Source: Methyloligella halotolerans
GTDB lineage: Bacteria > Pseudomonadota > Alphaproteobacteria > Rhizobiales > Methyloligellaceae
Direction of reading: 5' to 3'
Assembly (NCBI RefSeq): GCF_001708935.1
Contig: NZ_MASI01000001.1
Span: 744,001 to 808,000 of the forward strand
Length of the DNA stretch: 64,000 nucleotides
Positions 45,364-56,594 of this stretch are shown in pieces (the first letter of the stretch is position 1; the number at the start of each line of letters is the position of its first letter). The notes beneath the pieces were generated by a model, which had not been told where the DNA came from, did not search any database, and worked only from the letters and a program-made list of their open reading frames with translations. The position numbers were made by a program, and so were the translations under genes.

Positions 45364-45915
45364 TTACTCCGCCATTGCTTCGGGGCCGCGGGAGATCGCC
45401 GCGACGCCCGTGCGGGCCACCTCGACGAGGCCGAGGGGCTGCATAAGCTGGATGAACTGCTCCACCTTCGACTGCTTGCCGGTGACCTCGAAGATGAAGT
45501 GATCGAGGGAGGTGTCGATGACCTTGGCGCGGAACGCGTCGGCCAGGCGCAGGGCCTCGACGCGCTTGTCGCCCTTGCCCGCCACTTTCAGCATGGCGAG
45601 CTCGCGCTCGACCGCGTTGGCCTCGACGGTCAGGTCGGTGACCGAATGGATCGGCACCAGCCGGTCGAGCTGGGACTTGATCTGCTCGATCACCATGGGC
45701 GTGCCCGTGGTGACGATGGTGATGCGGGAGAGATGGGCCTCGTGCTCGGTCTCCGACACGGTCAGGCTGTCGATGTTGTAGCCCCGGCCCGAGAACAGCC
45801 CGATGACGCGCGCCAGCACGCCCGGCTCGTTGTCCACGAGGACGCTGATGGTATGGGTCTCGGGCTTCTCTTCGGAAGACTGAAACGAATAGACGCTGCC
45901 TGGCTGGTTGCTCAT
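45364..45915 (-). CDS. ilvN: Acetolactate synthase small (regulatory) subunit
   Basis: 183 residues. The N-terminal ACT domain (HTISVLVDNEPGVLARVIGLF, GRGYNIDSLTVSETE) confers valine sensitivity on the IlvB catalytic subunit. The ALS_ss C-terminal domain follows. The name ilvN versus ilvH depends on convention. Its ATG shares one base with the stop of the yqhA-like gene (TGATG), so the two are coupled. Confidence 0.93.
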   Translation of the reverse strand: MSNQPGSVYSFQSSEEKPETHTISVLVDNEPGVLARVIGLFSGRGYNIDSLTVSETEHEAHLSRITIVTTGTPMVIEQIKSQLDRLVPIHSVTDLTVEANAVERELAMLKVAGKGDKRVEALRLADAFRAKVIDTSLDHFIFEVTGKQSKVEQFIQLMQPLGLVEVARTGVAAISRGPEAMAE

Positions 45916-46493
45916 CAGTGTTGACCGTTCTCTGAGTGGTTCTCGTTCTTTGCCCGTGCCGCCTCGATCTTGCCGAGCTCTTCCCCGTCGCCGTTCGTGT
46001 GGCCCGCGCCGAGATCGATCATGCGGAGGGCGATTGCGATCATCAGGATCGAAGCCGGCAGCACCAGCATCTCATAGGTGAAATTGCCGCCGGATTCGAC
46101 CACCACGCGGGCGAACATGACGATCAGAACGACGATGACGACCTCGGACAGGCTGGCTTTCAGCTGGCCGATGCCGTCCACCTTCATCCAGGCCGGCAAG
46201 CGGCGGCCATAGCCCTCGGGCAAGGTGAAGACGAAGCCGATGGCGATGCCGTAGGCGAAGATCACCAGCACCAGGCCGAACAGGAAGGCGTCGACCGCTT
46301 CCAGCACCGGCACGGTGACCTGGCGTTCGGACGCATGTTCGAAGCCGGTGCCGGAGGCCACGGCGATGTGCCAGGCCTCGGCGAGGTAAAATCCGCCCTG
46401 CAGAAACATCAGCAGCGCGCCGACGATTGCGCCGGCGGAGCCGATCAGCATGATGGCACGCAGGCCGAGGAAGAATGTCAGCAGCGTCCGCAT
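45915..46493 (-). CDS. YqhA / UPF0114-type membrane protein
   Basis: 192 residues from the ATG at 46493. There are four predicted helices with AVDAFLFGLVLVIFAYGIAI and FTLPEGYGRRLPAWMKVDGI; the latter lies in the place of the conserved loop of UPF0114. The function of the family is unknown. It is inserted between ilvB and ilvN together with the periplasmic protein gene, which is not the usual order. Confidence 0.75.
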   Translation of the reverse strand: MRTLLTFFLGLRAIMLIGSAGAIVGALLMFLQGGFYLAEAWHIAVASGTGFEHASERQVTVPVLEAVDAFLFGLVLVIFAYGIAIGFVFTLPEGYGRRLPAWMKVDGIGQLKASLSEVVIVVLIVMFARVVVESGGNFTYEMLVLPASILMIAIALRMIDLGAGHTNGDGEELGKIEAARAKNENHSENGQH

Positions 46494-46566
46494 GGCGATG
46501 GCATCCCCTGGCCCAAGCTCTTGTTCGCCGACGATCGAAGGTCGAGAGCGCGTTCCGGCCGATCTC

Positions 46567-47103
46567 TCATTGGGCGGATCCTTCGACACTCTCTTCCGCA
46601 CCCGGCATCTCGCGCAGGATGGTATCCTTGTAGGATTCCATACCGTAGGCGTTCACGGTACGGACGAACTGCTTCATGGCATCGTCGGGCATGCCGAATT
46701 GCTTGTAGATATTGGCGATGCGCTCGGCCATGGCATCCAGACGCTTCTGGGGATCGTCAGCCCCCTCCTTCGCACGCTCCTCCGGCGACAGGCGGCTATC
46801 GACGGCGGACGCCATGCGCGACACGGCGATGTCCTGGGACATGCAGGCTTCGAGACCGAGGGTGACGGTGGACGCCGTCTCCAGCTCCTTGTCGTAGCAA
46901 TCGCTGATGGCGGCAATCGCAGCCGGAGCCCCCTTTTGGATCTGCAGTTCCGCTATGGATGCAGCGGCGTGCTTGATGTTCTCGACCCGCTCCACGCTGA
47001 AGGCCTGCTCCACGGCATTTGCAGGCGTGGCTGTGCCGACGAGCAGAAGCGAGAGCGCCGCCAGTGCCGCGCCGTGCCGCCGAAGACGGTGATCGCCGGT
47101 CAT
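46567..47103 (-). CDS. Hypothetical exported protein between ilvB and ilvN
   Basis: 178 residues with a signal peptide (GAALAALSLLLVGTATPANA) and an alpha-helical mature part containing two cysteines (SDCYDKE, LEACMSQ). No family recognised. Its start forms an ATGA overlap with the ilvB stop, so it is certainly read on the ilvB transcript. A link between an exported protein and acetolactate synthase is not obvious. Confidence 0.7.
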   Translation of the reverse strand: MTGDHRLRRHGAALAALSLLLVGTATPANAVEQAFSVERVENIKHAAASIAELQIQKGAPAAIAAISDCYDKELETASTVTLGLEACMSQDIAVSRMASAVDSRLSPEERAKEGADDPQKRLDAMAERIANIYKQFGMPDDAMKQFVRTVNAYGMESYKDTILREMPGAEESVEGSAQ

Positions 47104-48893
47104 ACGAGGATCTTGCCCTGCTCCGAAATGGCGTCTCCGACGCCCTTCTCTTCGGCTTCGTCGCCCAGCAGCATGTTGTTGTGGGCCTCGCCGCTCGGGA
47201 TCATCGGGAAGCAGTTGGCGTGGGGATCGACCCGGCAGTCGAACAGGACCGGCCGGTCGACGGCGATCATCTCGCGGATCGCATCGTCCAGATCACCCGG
47301 TTTCTCGCAGCGCAGGCCGACGCCCTGGTAGGCTTCCGCGAGCTTCACGAAATCGGGCAGCGCCTCTGAATAGCTGTGGGAGTAGCGCCCGCCATGGAGC
47401 AGCTCCTGCCACTGGCGGACCATGCCCATATATTCATTGTTCAGGATGAAGATCTTGATCGGCAGGTTGTACTGAACCGCCGTCGACATCTCCTGCATGG
47501 TCATGAGCACGGACGCCTCGCCCGCGATATCGATGACGAGGGAGTCCGGATGGGCGACCTGAACGCCGACCGCAGCCGGGATGCCGTAGCCCATGGTGCC
47601 GAGGCCGCCGGACGTCATCCAGCGGTTCGGATCCTCGAAGCGATAATATTGCGCGGCCCACATCTGATGCTGACCGACCTCGGTCGTGATGTAGGTGTCC
47701 TTGTCCTTGGTCAGCTCATAGAGCCGCTGGATCGCGTATTGCGGGGCGATCACATCGGACTTGGTCTTGTAGGCCAGGCACTGGCGTTCGCGCCACTGAT
47801 CGATCTGGGACCACCAGCGCTTCAAGGCCGGCTTGTCGATGGACGGCTTGCGCTTCTTCCAGGTGGCGAGCATCTGGTCGAGGACCTTGCCGCAATCGCC
47901 GATGATCGGAAGATCGACCCGGACATTCTTGTTGATGGACGAGGGATCGATATCGACGTGGATCTTGGTCGAGCCCGGCGAGAAGGCATCCAGCCGCCCG
48001 GTGATACGATCGTCGAAGCGCGCGCCGATACAGATCATGACATCGCAATCATGCATGGCATTGTTGGCTTCGTAGGTGCCGTGCATACCCAGCATACCGA
48101 GCCACTGCGGATCGGCGGCCGGATAGGCGCCGAGCCCCATCAGGGTCGAGGTGATGGGATAGCCGGTCAGGCGCACGAGCTCGCGCAAGGATGCGGACGC
48201 CTCGGGTCCGGCGTTGATGACGCCACCACCCGTATAGAAGATCGGACGCTTCGCCTTGGCGATGAGCTCGACCGCCTTCTCGATGCGATCGTCCTCACCG
48301 ACGGTCTTCGGGTTGTAGCTCTTGTGCTGGGAGTTGGTGACGCCGCGATAGGTGCCCTTGGCGAACTGGACGTCCTTCGGGATATCGACGACGACCGGGC
48401 CGGGGCGGCCGGTCCGCGCGACATAGAAGGCTTCGTGCAGGACCCGTGACAGGCTGTCGATGTCCTTCACCAGGTAGTTGTGCTTGGTGCACGGCCGGGT
48501 GATGCCGACCGTATCGCATTCCTGGAACGCGTCGTTTCCGATCAAATGGGTGGCGACCTGTCCGGTAATGCAGACGAGCGGGATGGAATCCATCAGGGCG
48601 TCGGTCAGCCCGGTGACCGCGTTGGTCGCGCCGGGACCGGAGGTGACGAGAACGCAGCCGACCTTTCCGGTCGACCGGGCATAGCCTTCGGCCGCATGAA
48701 CCGCGCCCTGCTCGTGGCGCACCAGGATGTGCTCGACATCCTTGCGGCTGAACAGCTCGTCATAGATCGGAAGGACGGCGCCGCCGGGGTAGCCGAAGAC
48801 GTGCTCCACGCCCTGATCGGCCAAAGCCTGCAAAACCATCTGTGCGCCGGTCATTTCGGTCCCGGTCTTATCCGTCTTCTTCTCGCGCGACAT
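47100..48893 (-). CDS. ilvB: Acetolactate synthase large (catalytic) subunit
   Basis: TPP- and FAD-dependent first common step of valine, leucine and isoleucine synthesis. 597 residues. The N-terminal FGYPGGAVLPIYDELF and RHEQGAVHAAEGYARSTG hold the TPP-activating Glu. The central FAD domain and the C-terminal TPP domain (GTMGYGIPAAVGVQ, AGEASVLMTMQEMSTAVQY, LNNEYMGMVRQWQ) follow. GAGGACGAG precedes the start. A short Leu/Val leader peptide lies just upstream. Confidence 0.95.
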   Translation of the reverse strand: MSREKKTDKTGTEMTGAQMVLQALADQGVEHVFGYPGGAVLPIYDELFSRKDVEHILVRHEQGAVHAAEGYARSTGKVGCVLVTSGPGATNAVTGLTDALMDSIPLVCITGQVATHLIGNDAFQECDTVGITRPCTKHNYLVKDIDSLSRVLHEAFYVARTGRPGPVVVDIPKDVQFAKGTYRGVTNSQHKSYNPKTVGEDDRIEKAVELIAKAKRPIFYTGGGVINAGPEASASLRELVRLTGYPITSTLMGLGAYPAADPQWLGMLGMHGTYEANNAMHDCDVMICIGARFDDRITGRLDAFSPGSTKIHVDIDPSSINKNVRVDLPIIGDCGKVLDQMLATWKKRKPSIDKPALKRWWSQIDQWRERQCLAYKTKSDVIAPQYAIQRLYELTKDKDTYITTEVGQHQMWAAQYYRFEDPNRWMTSGGLGTMGYGIPAAVGVQVAHPDSLVIDIAGEASVLMTMQEMSTAVQYNLPIKIFILNNEYMGMVRQWQELLHGGRYSHSYSEALPDFVKLAEAYQGVGLRCEKPGDLDDAIREMIAVDRPVLFDCRVDPHANCFPMIPSGEAHNNMLLGDEAEEKGVGDAISEQGKILV

Positions 48894-48922
48894 CTCGTCC
48901 TCAACTCATTCCGTGGCTGCCT

Positions 48923-48946
48923 TCATACGGGAAGGAGCAGCTTCAT
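48923..48946 (-). CDS. Possible leader peptide of the ilv operon, 7 residues
   Basis: MKLLLPV, with three consecutive leucine codons and one valine, preceded by GAGGGG five bases before the ATG. The leader stop is only 29 bases before the ilvB start, too short for a classical transcription attenuator, so if real it would act on ilvB translation or on a hairpin overlapping it. Confidence 0.4.
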   Translation of the reverse strand: MKLLLPV

Positions 48947-49305
48947 GCCGCCCCTCGAAGGCGACAGTCTCCTGAAAACTCTTCAAAAACCTGCAAATGA
49001 GGCGCGCACCCTAGGGAGTCAAGCCTAAGGGGTCAACGACAAATGCGAATTTTCTAAGCTAATCGACGTCTGGAACTTTCCATAAATTACCTGAATTCCT
49101 CGATTATCGCTCGTTTATTGCTTGTGACCCGGTGGAAAACCCCTCATCCCGGCGGATTGCCGCGGCATCGCGTCCCGGCGGCGCTAGACAAGGCTCCCGC
49201 ATGAGCATAAAGGGGAAACTGTCGAATTCACGGGACGTAGCCCGGCAACGCTACGGGAACCCTTCAAGCAACAGACGACACTTTCTCCATCCATTACGAT
49301 TACGC
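48947..49305. other. Divergent region between ilvB and kup
   Basis: About 360 bases with no further gene. It contains the ilv promoter (AT-rich around 49030-49125) and the kup leader. A hairpin CGTAGC-CCGGCAAC-GCTACG lies at 49236-49255, 50 bases before the kup start, and could affect kup expression. No riboswitch class recognised. Confidence 0.4.
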
Positions 49306-51230
49306 ATGACGCAGGCTTCCACCGATTCTCCTGCAAACAACGGCGGCCACGCAGAGGCCAACGGACATAGTCCGAAGACCTTCTGGACTTTGGCGCTGGG
49401 CTCCATGGGTGTCGTCTATGGCGATATCGGCACGAGTCCGCTCTACGCCTTCAAGGTCGCTCTGGTGGCCGCGGGAGACGAGACCATCCTGGCGCGGGAC
49501 AACGTGCTGGGCGTGCTGTCGCTGATCCTCTGGGCTCTGATCCTCGTCGTCACCGTCAAATACGTGCTGATCCTGCTGCGCGCCGACAACAAGGGCGAAG
49601 GCGGTACGCTGTCCCTGATGGCGCTTGCCCAGCGCACCTTGCAGAACGGCAAGGCGCGCACGACGGTGATGATCCTCGGCATGATCGCAGCCGCCCTCTT
49701 CTACGGCGACGCGCTCATCACGCCGGCGATCTCGGTGATCTCGGCGGTCGAGGGTCTCGAGGTGGTCTCGCCGCGCTTGGAAACCTACGTGGTTCCGCTC
49801 ACGATCGTCATCCTGTTCGGCCTGTTCGCGGTGCAGTCCCGGGGCACGGCGCTGGTCGCGGCCTATTTCGGCCCGATCATGATGGTGTGGTTTGCGATGC
49901 TGGCAGGGCTCGGAATCTGGCACATCGCCGACGACCCGTCGGTCATCGCCGCCCTCAATCCCTACTGGGCGATCGACTTCTTCATCGATCATGGGCTGGT
50001 GGCGCTGCTGACCCTGGGCGCGGTCTTCCTGTCCGTGACGGGTGCCGAGGCGCTTTATGCCGATCTCGGCCATTTCGGCCGCAAGCCGATCCAGACGGCA
50101 TGGCTGTTCTTCGTGCTGCCGGCCTGGTGCTCAACTATTTCGGCCAGGGCGCGCTGGTGCTTTCAGACCCCACGGCGCTCGATGCACCCTTCTACAAGCT
50201 GGTGCCCTCCTGGGGCCTCTACCCCGTCATCATCCTGGCCACACTGGCGACCGTGATCGCGTCCCAGGCCGTCATCACCGGCGCGTTCTCGCTGACCCGC
50301 CAGGCGGTTCAACTGGGCCTCCTGCCGCGCTTCCAGATTCTCCGCACCTCGGAGACCCAGGCCGGGCAGATCTATATTCCGCGCATCCGGGCGCTGCTGC
50401 TGACCGGCGTGCTCTTCCTGGTGGTACTGTTCCGTTCTTCCGAAGGCCTCGCCCATGCCTACGGCCTGGCGGTCTCGGGCACCATGTTCGTCGACGGGCT
50501 GATGGCGTTTATCGTGATCTGGCGCGTCTGGAAATGGTCGGTCTGGACCTCGGCCTTGATGATGGTGCCGTTCATGATCATCGACATGGCCTTCATCAGC
50601 GCGAACTTCCTGAAGGTCCCCGAAGGCGGCTGGGTGCCGCTTCTCATCGGCGGTGCGCTGGTGCTGATCATGCTCACTTGGCGCAAGGGCGCCCGCATCC
50701 TGACCGACAAGACCCAACGCATGGAGATGCCGGTCGAGGAGCTTATCGAGCAGCTCCAGAAGAGCTGTCCCCATCGGGTGCCGGGAACGGCCGTGTTCCT
50801 GACCGCAACGCCGGGCAGCGCGCCGACCGCCCTGCTCCACAGCCTCAAGCACTACAAGGTGCTGCACGAGAACAACGTCATCCTCAGCATCGTGACCGAG
50901 GACGTTCCGCGGGTGTCGCTTCAGGACCGGGTGGAGATCAGCGAGATCGGCGAGAATTTCATGCGGGTGATCCTGCATTTCGGCTTCATGGAGACGCCGA
51001 ACATTCCCAGGGCGCTCGCCATCGCGCGGAAGCTGGGCTGGACCTTCGATATCATGTCCACCTCGTTCTTCCTGTCCCGGCGCACCCTGAAGCCGGACCA
51101 GCGCTCCGGCATGCCGATCTGGCAGGACAAGCTCTTCATCTTCCTGGCCCAGACGGCGGACGACGCGAGCAACTATTTCCAGCTGCCGACGGACCGCGTG
51201 GTCGAGATCGGCACCCAGGTGACGGTCTAA
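49306..51230 (+). CDS. kup: Low-affinity potassium transporter Kup, frame broken by one base
   Basis: Inner-membrane potassium/proton symporter of the KUP/HAK/KT family. The first part ([20 protein letters not shown], the family signature, to AWLFFVLPA) is one frame. At about 50124 a C is missing (GCCCTGG read as GCCTGG) and the rest, [15 protein letters not shown]..., continues in the next frame to ...VEIGTQVTV. The restored length is 641 residues, as expected, with twelve helices and a soluble C-terminal domain. It converges on miaA with a four-base overlap of stops. Confidence 0.85.
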
Positions 51231-52183
51231 CCGGACATCCTGTCCGCGAGACGCGCACTGGCGAATGTGACCGCGTCGGCCGAGTTCTCCACCCAATGCC
51301 AATCGGCCATGAAGCGGCGCGCCCAGGTGAGTTGGCGCTTCGCATAGCGCCGGCTCATGGTCTTGGCCTTTTCGATCGCTTCTTCCCGCGCCACCTCGCC
51401 TTTCAGGGCCGCCAGCAGATCCGGCACACCGTGGGCGCGCATGGCCGGGAGATCCATCGGCAGGTCGAGAGCAGCCACGGCGCGCACCTCGTCGAGGGCG
51501 CCGAGGGCTATCATGGCGTCGAAGCGGCGATCGATCTTGGCGTAGAGCTCGCTCCGATCCGGGGCGACGACGATCTGCAAGGTTCGCTGCGGGGGCAGCA
51601 CGGCCGATTGCGTCTCCGCCTGCCATTCGGCGAGTGAAACGCCGGTCGCGTCGACGATTTCCAGCGCCCGGACGATCCTTTGGCGATCTGACGGGACCAG
51701 TCGCTCCGCCATGACGGGATCGCAGGCGGCAAGCTCTTCATGAAGCTCGGAGACGCTCAACTTGCCCGCATGGGCTTCCCAGCGCTCCCGTATGGCAGAG
51801 GGAATTTCCGGGGTGTCGGCGAGGCCTTCGGTAAGGGCCTTGAAGTAGAGACCCGTGCCGCCGGTCAGGATCGGCAGACGGCCTCGCTCCCACTCTTCGC
51901 TGAGAATGGCCGCGACATCCTTCAGCCAGCGACCGACCGAGTAGCGTTCTGCGGCCGACACGGTACCGTAGAGGCGGTGCGGCACGAGCCGCTCCTCGTC
52001 CAGATTGGGGCGGGCGGTGAGGATGCGCAGCTCTTCGTAGACCTGCATGGAGTCGGCATTGACGATGACGCCGCCGAAGCGAGCGGCAAGCTCCAGAGCG
52101 GCTGCGGATTTCCCGCTCGCCGTGGGACCGGCCAGCAGCACCGCCGCAATGTCTGATCCTGACTGCCGGTCTTCTACCAACAC
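51227..52183 (-). CDS. miaA: tRNA dimethylallyltransferase
   Basis: Adds a dimethylallyl group to A37 of tRNAs reading UNN codons. 318 residues. The P-loop is [49 protein letters not shown] and [10 protein letters not shown] are the family motifs. The start is not ATG: a GGAGG at 52188-52192 points to the GTG at 52183 (or TTG at 52180). It follows degP on the same strand, an order common in Rhizobiales. Confidence 0.92.
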   Translation of the reverse strand: MLVEDRQSGSDIAAVLLAGPTASGKSAAALELAARFGGVIVNADSMQVYEELRILTARPNLDEERLVPHRLYGTVSAAERYSVGRWLKDVAAILSEEWERGRLPILTGGTGLYFKALTEGLADTPEIPSAIRERWEAHAGKLSVSELHEELAACDPVMAERLVPSDRQRIVRALEIVDATGVSLAEWQAETQSAVLPPQRTLQIVVAPDRSELYAKIDRRFDAMIALGALDEVRAVAALDLPMDLPAMRAHGVPDLLAALKGEVAREEAIEKAKTMSRRYAKRQLTWARRFMADWHWVENSADAVTFASARLADRMSG

Positions 52184-52270
52184 TTCGCCTCCACGCACCT
52201 TCCCCCGAGCGCTGGGGAGTTTGCCGCCTTTGGCGGTCGAGGAAAAGCTGCGCAGCCGACTTGGCTTTAT

Positions 52271-53743
<1,473 letters not shown>

Positions 53744-53873
53744 AGGAATGCCGCCGGTTCAATCTCTTAGCCGAACGGGGATGCGCGTTTCCCGACGGCA
53801 GATCAAGCTGCCACGTGGCGCCACGCTCCTCAATCACCAAAATTCGCGTGCGCCGAAACGGGCGATCGGCGGC

Positions 53874-54059
53874 TCAGCCGCGGGCCAGCCAGACGACGCC
53901 GAGACCGATGGTGGCCGCAAGCAGGCCGACGAGACGCAGGCTCGATTCGGGGGCTTCGGACGTCTTTTCGAGCATGGCGCGGCCGAGGCGGGGCGAAAGC
54001 GCCCACACCACGCCCTCAATCACCAAGACAAGACCGATGGCGCTCGCGAGATCCTGCAT
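53874..54059 (-). CDS. DUF2065 small membrane protein
   Basis: 61 residues with two hydrophobic helices (ASAIGLVLVIEGVVWALSP and LVGLLAATIGLGVVWLARG). It matches DUF2065, a family consistently encoded right after hflC. It begins six bases after the hflC stop. Probably a partner or stabiliser of the HflKC-FtsH complex, by context only. Confidence 0.85.
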   Translation of the reverse strand: MQDLASAIGLVLVIEGVVWALSPRLGRAMLEKTSEAPESSLRLVGLLAATIGLGVVWLARG

Positions 54060-54065
54060 GTGCGG

Positions 54066-55235
54066 TTATTGAGCCGCTTCCAATTCAGGCTCGGCGCCGG
54101 AGGTGCCACCCGAATTTGCCGGGCCGGCATCTTCCTTCGCCGCATCGGAACTCTGCTGCTGCTCGACGCTGTCGGCGCTGGGCACTTCGATGCCGGCCGC
54201 ATCGCCTCCGATCTCTGAGGCTTCCGTGTCGCCTGCCTCGGCGCCGTCCTGACTCTCGCCACCCTCGCTTGCCCCTTCGTCCGGGCCGGCCTGGCTCGTA
54301 TCCTTGGGGGCGAAGCTTGCATTGGGCGCCAGCCCCTGCTTCTCGGTGTTCGTGCTGCCCGGGGTCTCGGGACCGCCGGCGGCATCGCCGAAGTAGCGGA
54401 AGAACTGAGAATCGGGGCTCAGCAGGAAGCGGGTGTCGTTTTGGCCGAGCGCGCTCCGATAGGCCTGCATGGACCGATAGAAGGCGAAGAAGTCCGGATC
54501 CTGTCCGAAGGCGCCGGCAAAGATTCGGTTGCGCTTGGCATCGCCATCGCCGCGGATCCGCTCAGCCTCGCCCTGGGCGTTCGCCTTGAGCACGGTGACC
54601 TCGCGGTCGGCCGTGCCGCGGATGCGGCGGGAAGCGCCCTCGCCTTCGGCGCGGAACTCGGCGGCTTCGCGCTGCCGCTCGGTGTTCATCCGACGATAGA
54701 TGGCGTCGGAGTTCGCATCGGGAAGATCGACGCGCTTGATGCGCACATTGAGAAAATCGACGCCGTAGCTTCCGGTCTTCTCGTTCATCTCCTTGGCGAT
54801 GACGGTCATCAGCTCGTCGCGACGGTCGCGGACGATCGCCTCGAAGGTCGACGCGCCCAGCACGCCGCGAAGCGTGGACTCCAGGTAGTTGGCGAACAGG
54901 CCGCGGGCGTTCTGCTCGTCGGTCACGGACTGATAGAAGAGCAGCGGATCGGTGATCCGGTAACGGGCGAAGGCGTCGACGACGAGGCGCTTCTGGCCGG
55001 AGGCGATGACCTCCTGGGGAGCGGTATCGACCTCGAGCACGCGGCTGTCGAAATAGAGCACGTTGTCGACGAAGGGGACCTTGGTGTGGAGTCCCGGCGT
55101 CTTGATGACCTGCTTCGGCTCACCGAAGCGGAGCACCAGCGCCTGCTCCGTCGGATCGACGGTAAACAGGCTGAGATAGGCGGTTACGGCCGCCAGAGCG
55201 ATCAGGACAAGGGCGACGATGGATGCGATGCGCAT
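54066..55235 (-). CDS. hflC: HflC, SPFH-family modulator of FtsH
   Basis: 389 residues. There is one N-terminal membrane helix, then the SPFH/band-7 domain (VDPTEQALVLRFGEPKQVIK, GLHTKVPFVDNVLYFDSR) and the coiled coil (ERQREAAEFRAEGEGASRRI). An unusually long Ser/Glu/Gly-rich disordered tail of about 100 residues follows residue 290 and is absent in E. coli HflC. It shares the last base of the hflK stop region and is co-translated with it. Confidence 0.93.
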   Translation of the reverse strand: MRIASIVALVLIALAAVTAYLSLFTVDPTEQALVLRFGEPKQVIKTPGLHTKVPFVDNVLYFDSRVLEVDTAPQEVIASGQKRLVVDAFARYRITDPLLFYQSVTDEQNARGLFANYLESTLRGVLGASTFEAIVRDRRDELMTVIAKEMNEKTGSYGVDFLNVRIKRVDLPDANSDAIYRRMNTERQREAAEFRAEGEGASRRIRGTADREVTVLKANAQGEAERIRGDGDAKRNRIFAGAFGQDPDFFAFYRSMQAYRSALGQNDTRFLLSPDSQFFRYFGDAAGGPETPGSTNTEKQGLAPNASFAPKDTSQAGPDEGASEGGESQDGAEAGDTEASEIGGDAAGIEVPSADSVEQQQSSDAAKEDAGPANSGGTSGAEPELEAAQ

Positions 55236-56371
55236 TACTGGTCTCCCCCCGACATGGTCGAGCCGGTCGATGGTTTCTTGATCTCCGAGAGCGGCAGGTA
55301 AGGCACCACGCCCTGGCCGCCCTTGTCGTCCAGGATGACCTTGTCCCGGCCGGCGAGAACCTCCTGCATGGTCTCGATGAAGATGCGCTTCCGGGTCACG
55401 TCTGGCGCGGTCTTGTAGGCATCGTAGATCTTGGAGAAGCGGTCGGCCTCACCCTGGGCCTCGGCGATCACGCGGTCGCGATAGCCTTGCGCCTGCTGGA
55501 GGATCCGCTCGGCCTCGCCTCGCGCTTCCGGGATGACCTTGTTGGCGTAGGACTGCGCCTCGTTCTGGAGACGCTCCTGGTCTGCCTTGGCGGCCTGCAC
55601 GTCGCGGAACGCGTCAATCACCTGGGCCGGCGGATCGGCTTTCTGAAGCTGCACCTGCAGGATCTCGACGCCGGCCTTATAGCGGTCGAGGGTGCGCTGC
55701 ATGAGCTTCTGCACCGACTGCTCGGTCTCGGTCCGGTCCTGGGTCAGGATGCGCTCGATATTGCTGCGACCGACCACCTCGCGCATGGCGCTCTCCGCCA
55801 CGTCGCGCACGGTGCCTTCGGGATTCTGCACGTTGAAGAGGTAGTTCGGCGCGTCGGAGATCTTCCAGATCACCACGAAGTCGATATCGACGATGTTCTC
55901 GTCGCCGGTCAGCATCAGGCTTTCCTGAGGCCGGGTCGGGGTGCTGCCGACGCCGCCGATCTCGAGGCGATTCTTGCGGGTGAATTTCGGGAGCAGAACC
56001 TGCTCGACCGGGTATGGCATGCGGAAATGCAGGCCAGGCGGGAGCTGGCGCACATATTCGCCGAAGCGCAGCACCACGCCCACCTCGTTGGTCTCGACGC
56101 GGACCGTGAAGAGCGCGAAGACGATGTAACCGACGATGAAGAGCCCGACGATGGCGCCGATGACGATGCCGAAACCGCCGCCGCCACCGCCCGGGAAGGC
56201 CTGGCGCAGACGGTCCTGGCTACGGCGCAAAATTTCTTCCAGGTCGGGCTGTTGGCCACCCCCACCGCCGCTGCGGCCGCCGCCATCACCGCCACCGCCG
56301 CTCGGAGGCTGACCCCAAGGGCCGCCTCCACCTTTCCAACCGCCGCCGCCGCTCTGATTGCTCCAAGGCAT
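55235..56371 (-). CDS. hflK: HflK, SPFH-family modulator of FtsH
   Basis: 378 residues. The glycine-rich N-terminal cytoplasmic tail (MPWSNQSGGGGWKGGGGPWG) is typical of HflK. A membrane helix lies at about residues 75-97 (IVIGAIVGLFIVGYIVFALF), then the SPFH domain (VETNEVGVVLRFGEYVRQLP) and a long coiled coil (QGYRDRVIAEAQGEADRFSK). It forms a cage with HflC around FtsH. 223 bases separate it from folA; the operon promoter may be there. Confidence 0.94.
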   Translation of the reverse strand: MPWSNQSGGGGWKGGGGPWGQPPSGGGGDGGGRSGGGGGQQPDLEEILRRSQDRLRQAFPGGGGGGFGIVIGAIVGLFIVGYIVFALFTVRVETNEVGVVLRFGEYVRQLPPGLHFRMPYPVEQVLLPKFTRKNRLEIGGVGSTPTRPQESLMLTGDENIVDIDFVVIWKISDAPNYLFNVQNPEGTVRDVAESAMREVVGRSNIERILTQDRTETEQSVQKLMQRTLDRYKAGVEILQVQLQKADPPAQVIDAFRDVQAAKADQERLQNEAQSYANKVIPEARGEAERILQQAQGYRDRVIAEAQGEADRFSKIYDAYKTAPDVTRKRIFIETMQEVLAGRDKVILDDKGGQGVVPYLPLSEIKKPSTGSTMSGGDQ

Positions 56372-56594
56372 GATCGCTTCGATCCCGATGTGATTGAGGT
56401 GACGCCCGGCCTAAGGATGAAATCCATCCGTGCGCAAAGCCGTCCGATGAGGCCGACCCGTAAGACGCTTGTTGATCGGCGTTATAGAATAGTCCCCGGC
56501 CGGAAGCAACGATGGCCGGGGTGACGTTTGGGCTCATAAGCCCAGTAAAATTAACGGTGCGGCGCGCTGAAAACCCCAGACCGAAGCTGCCGCC

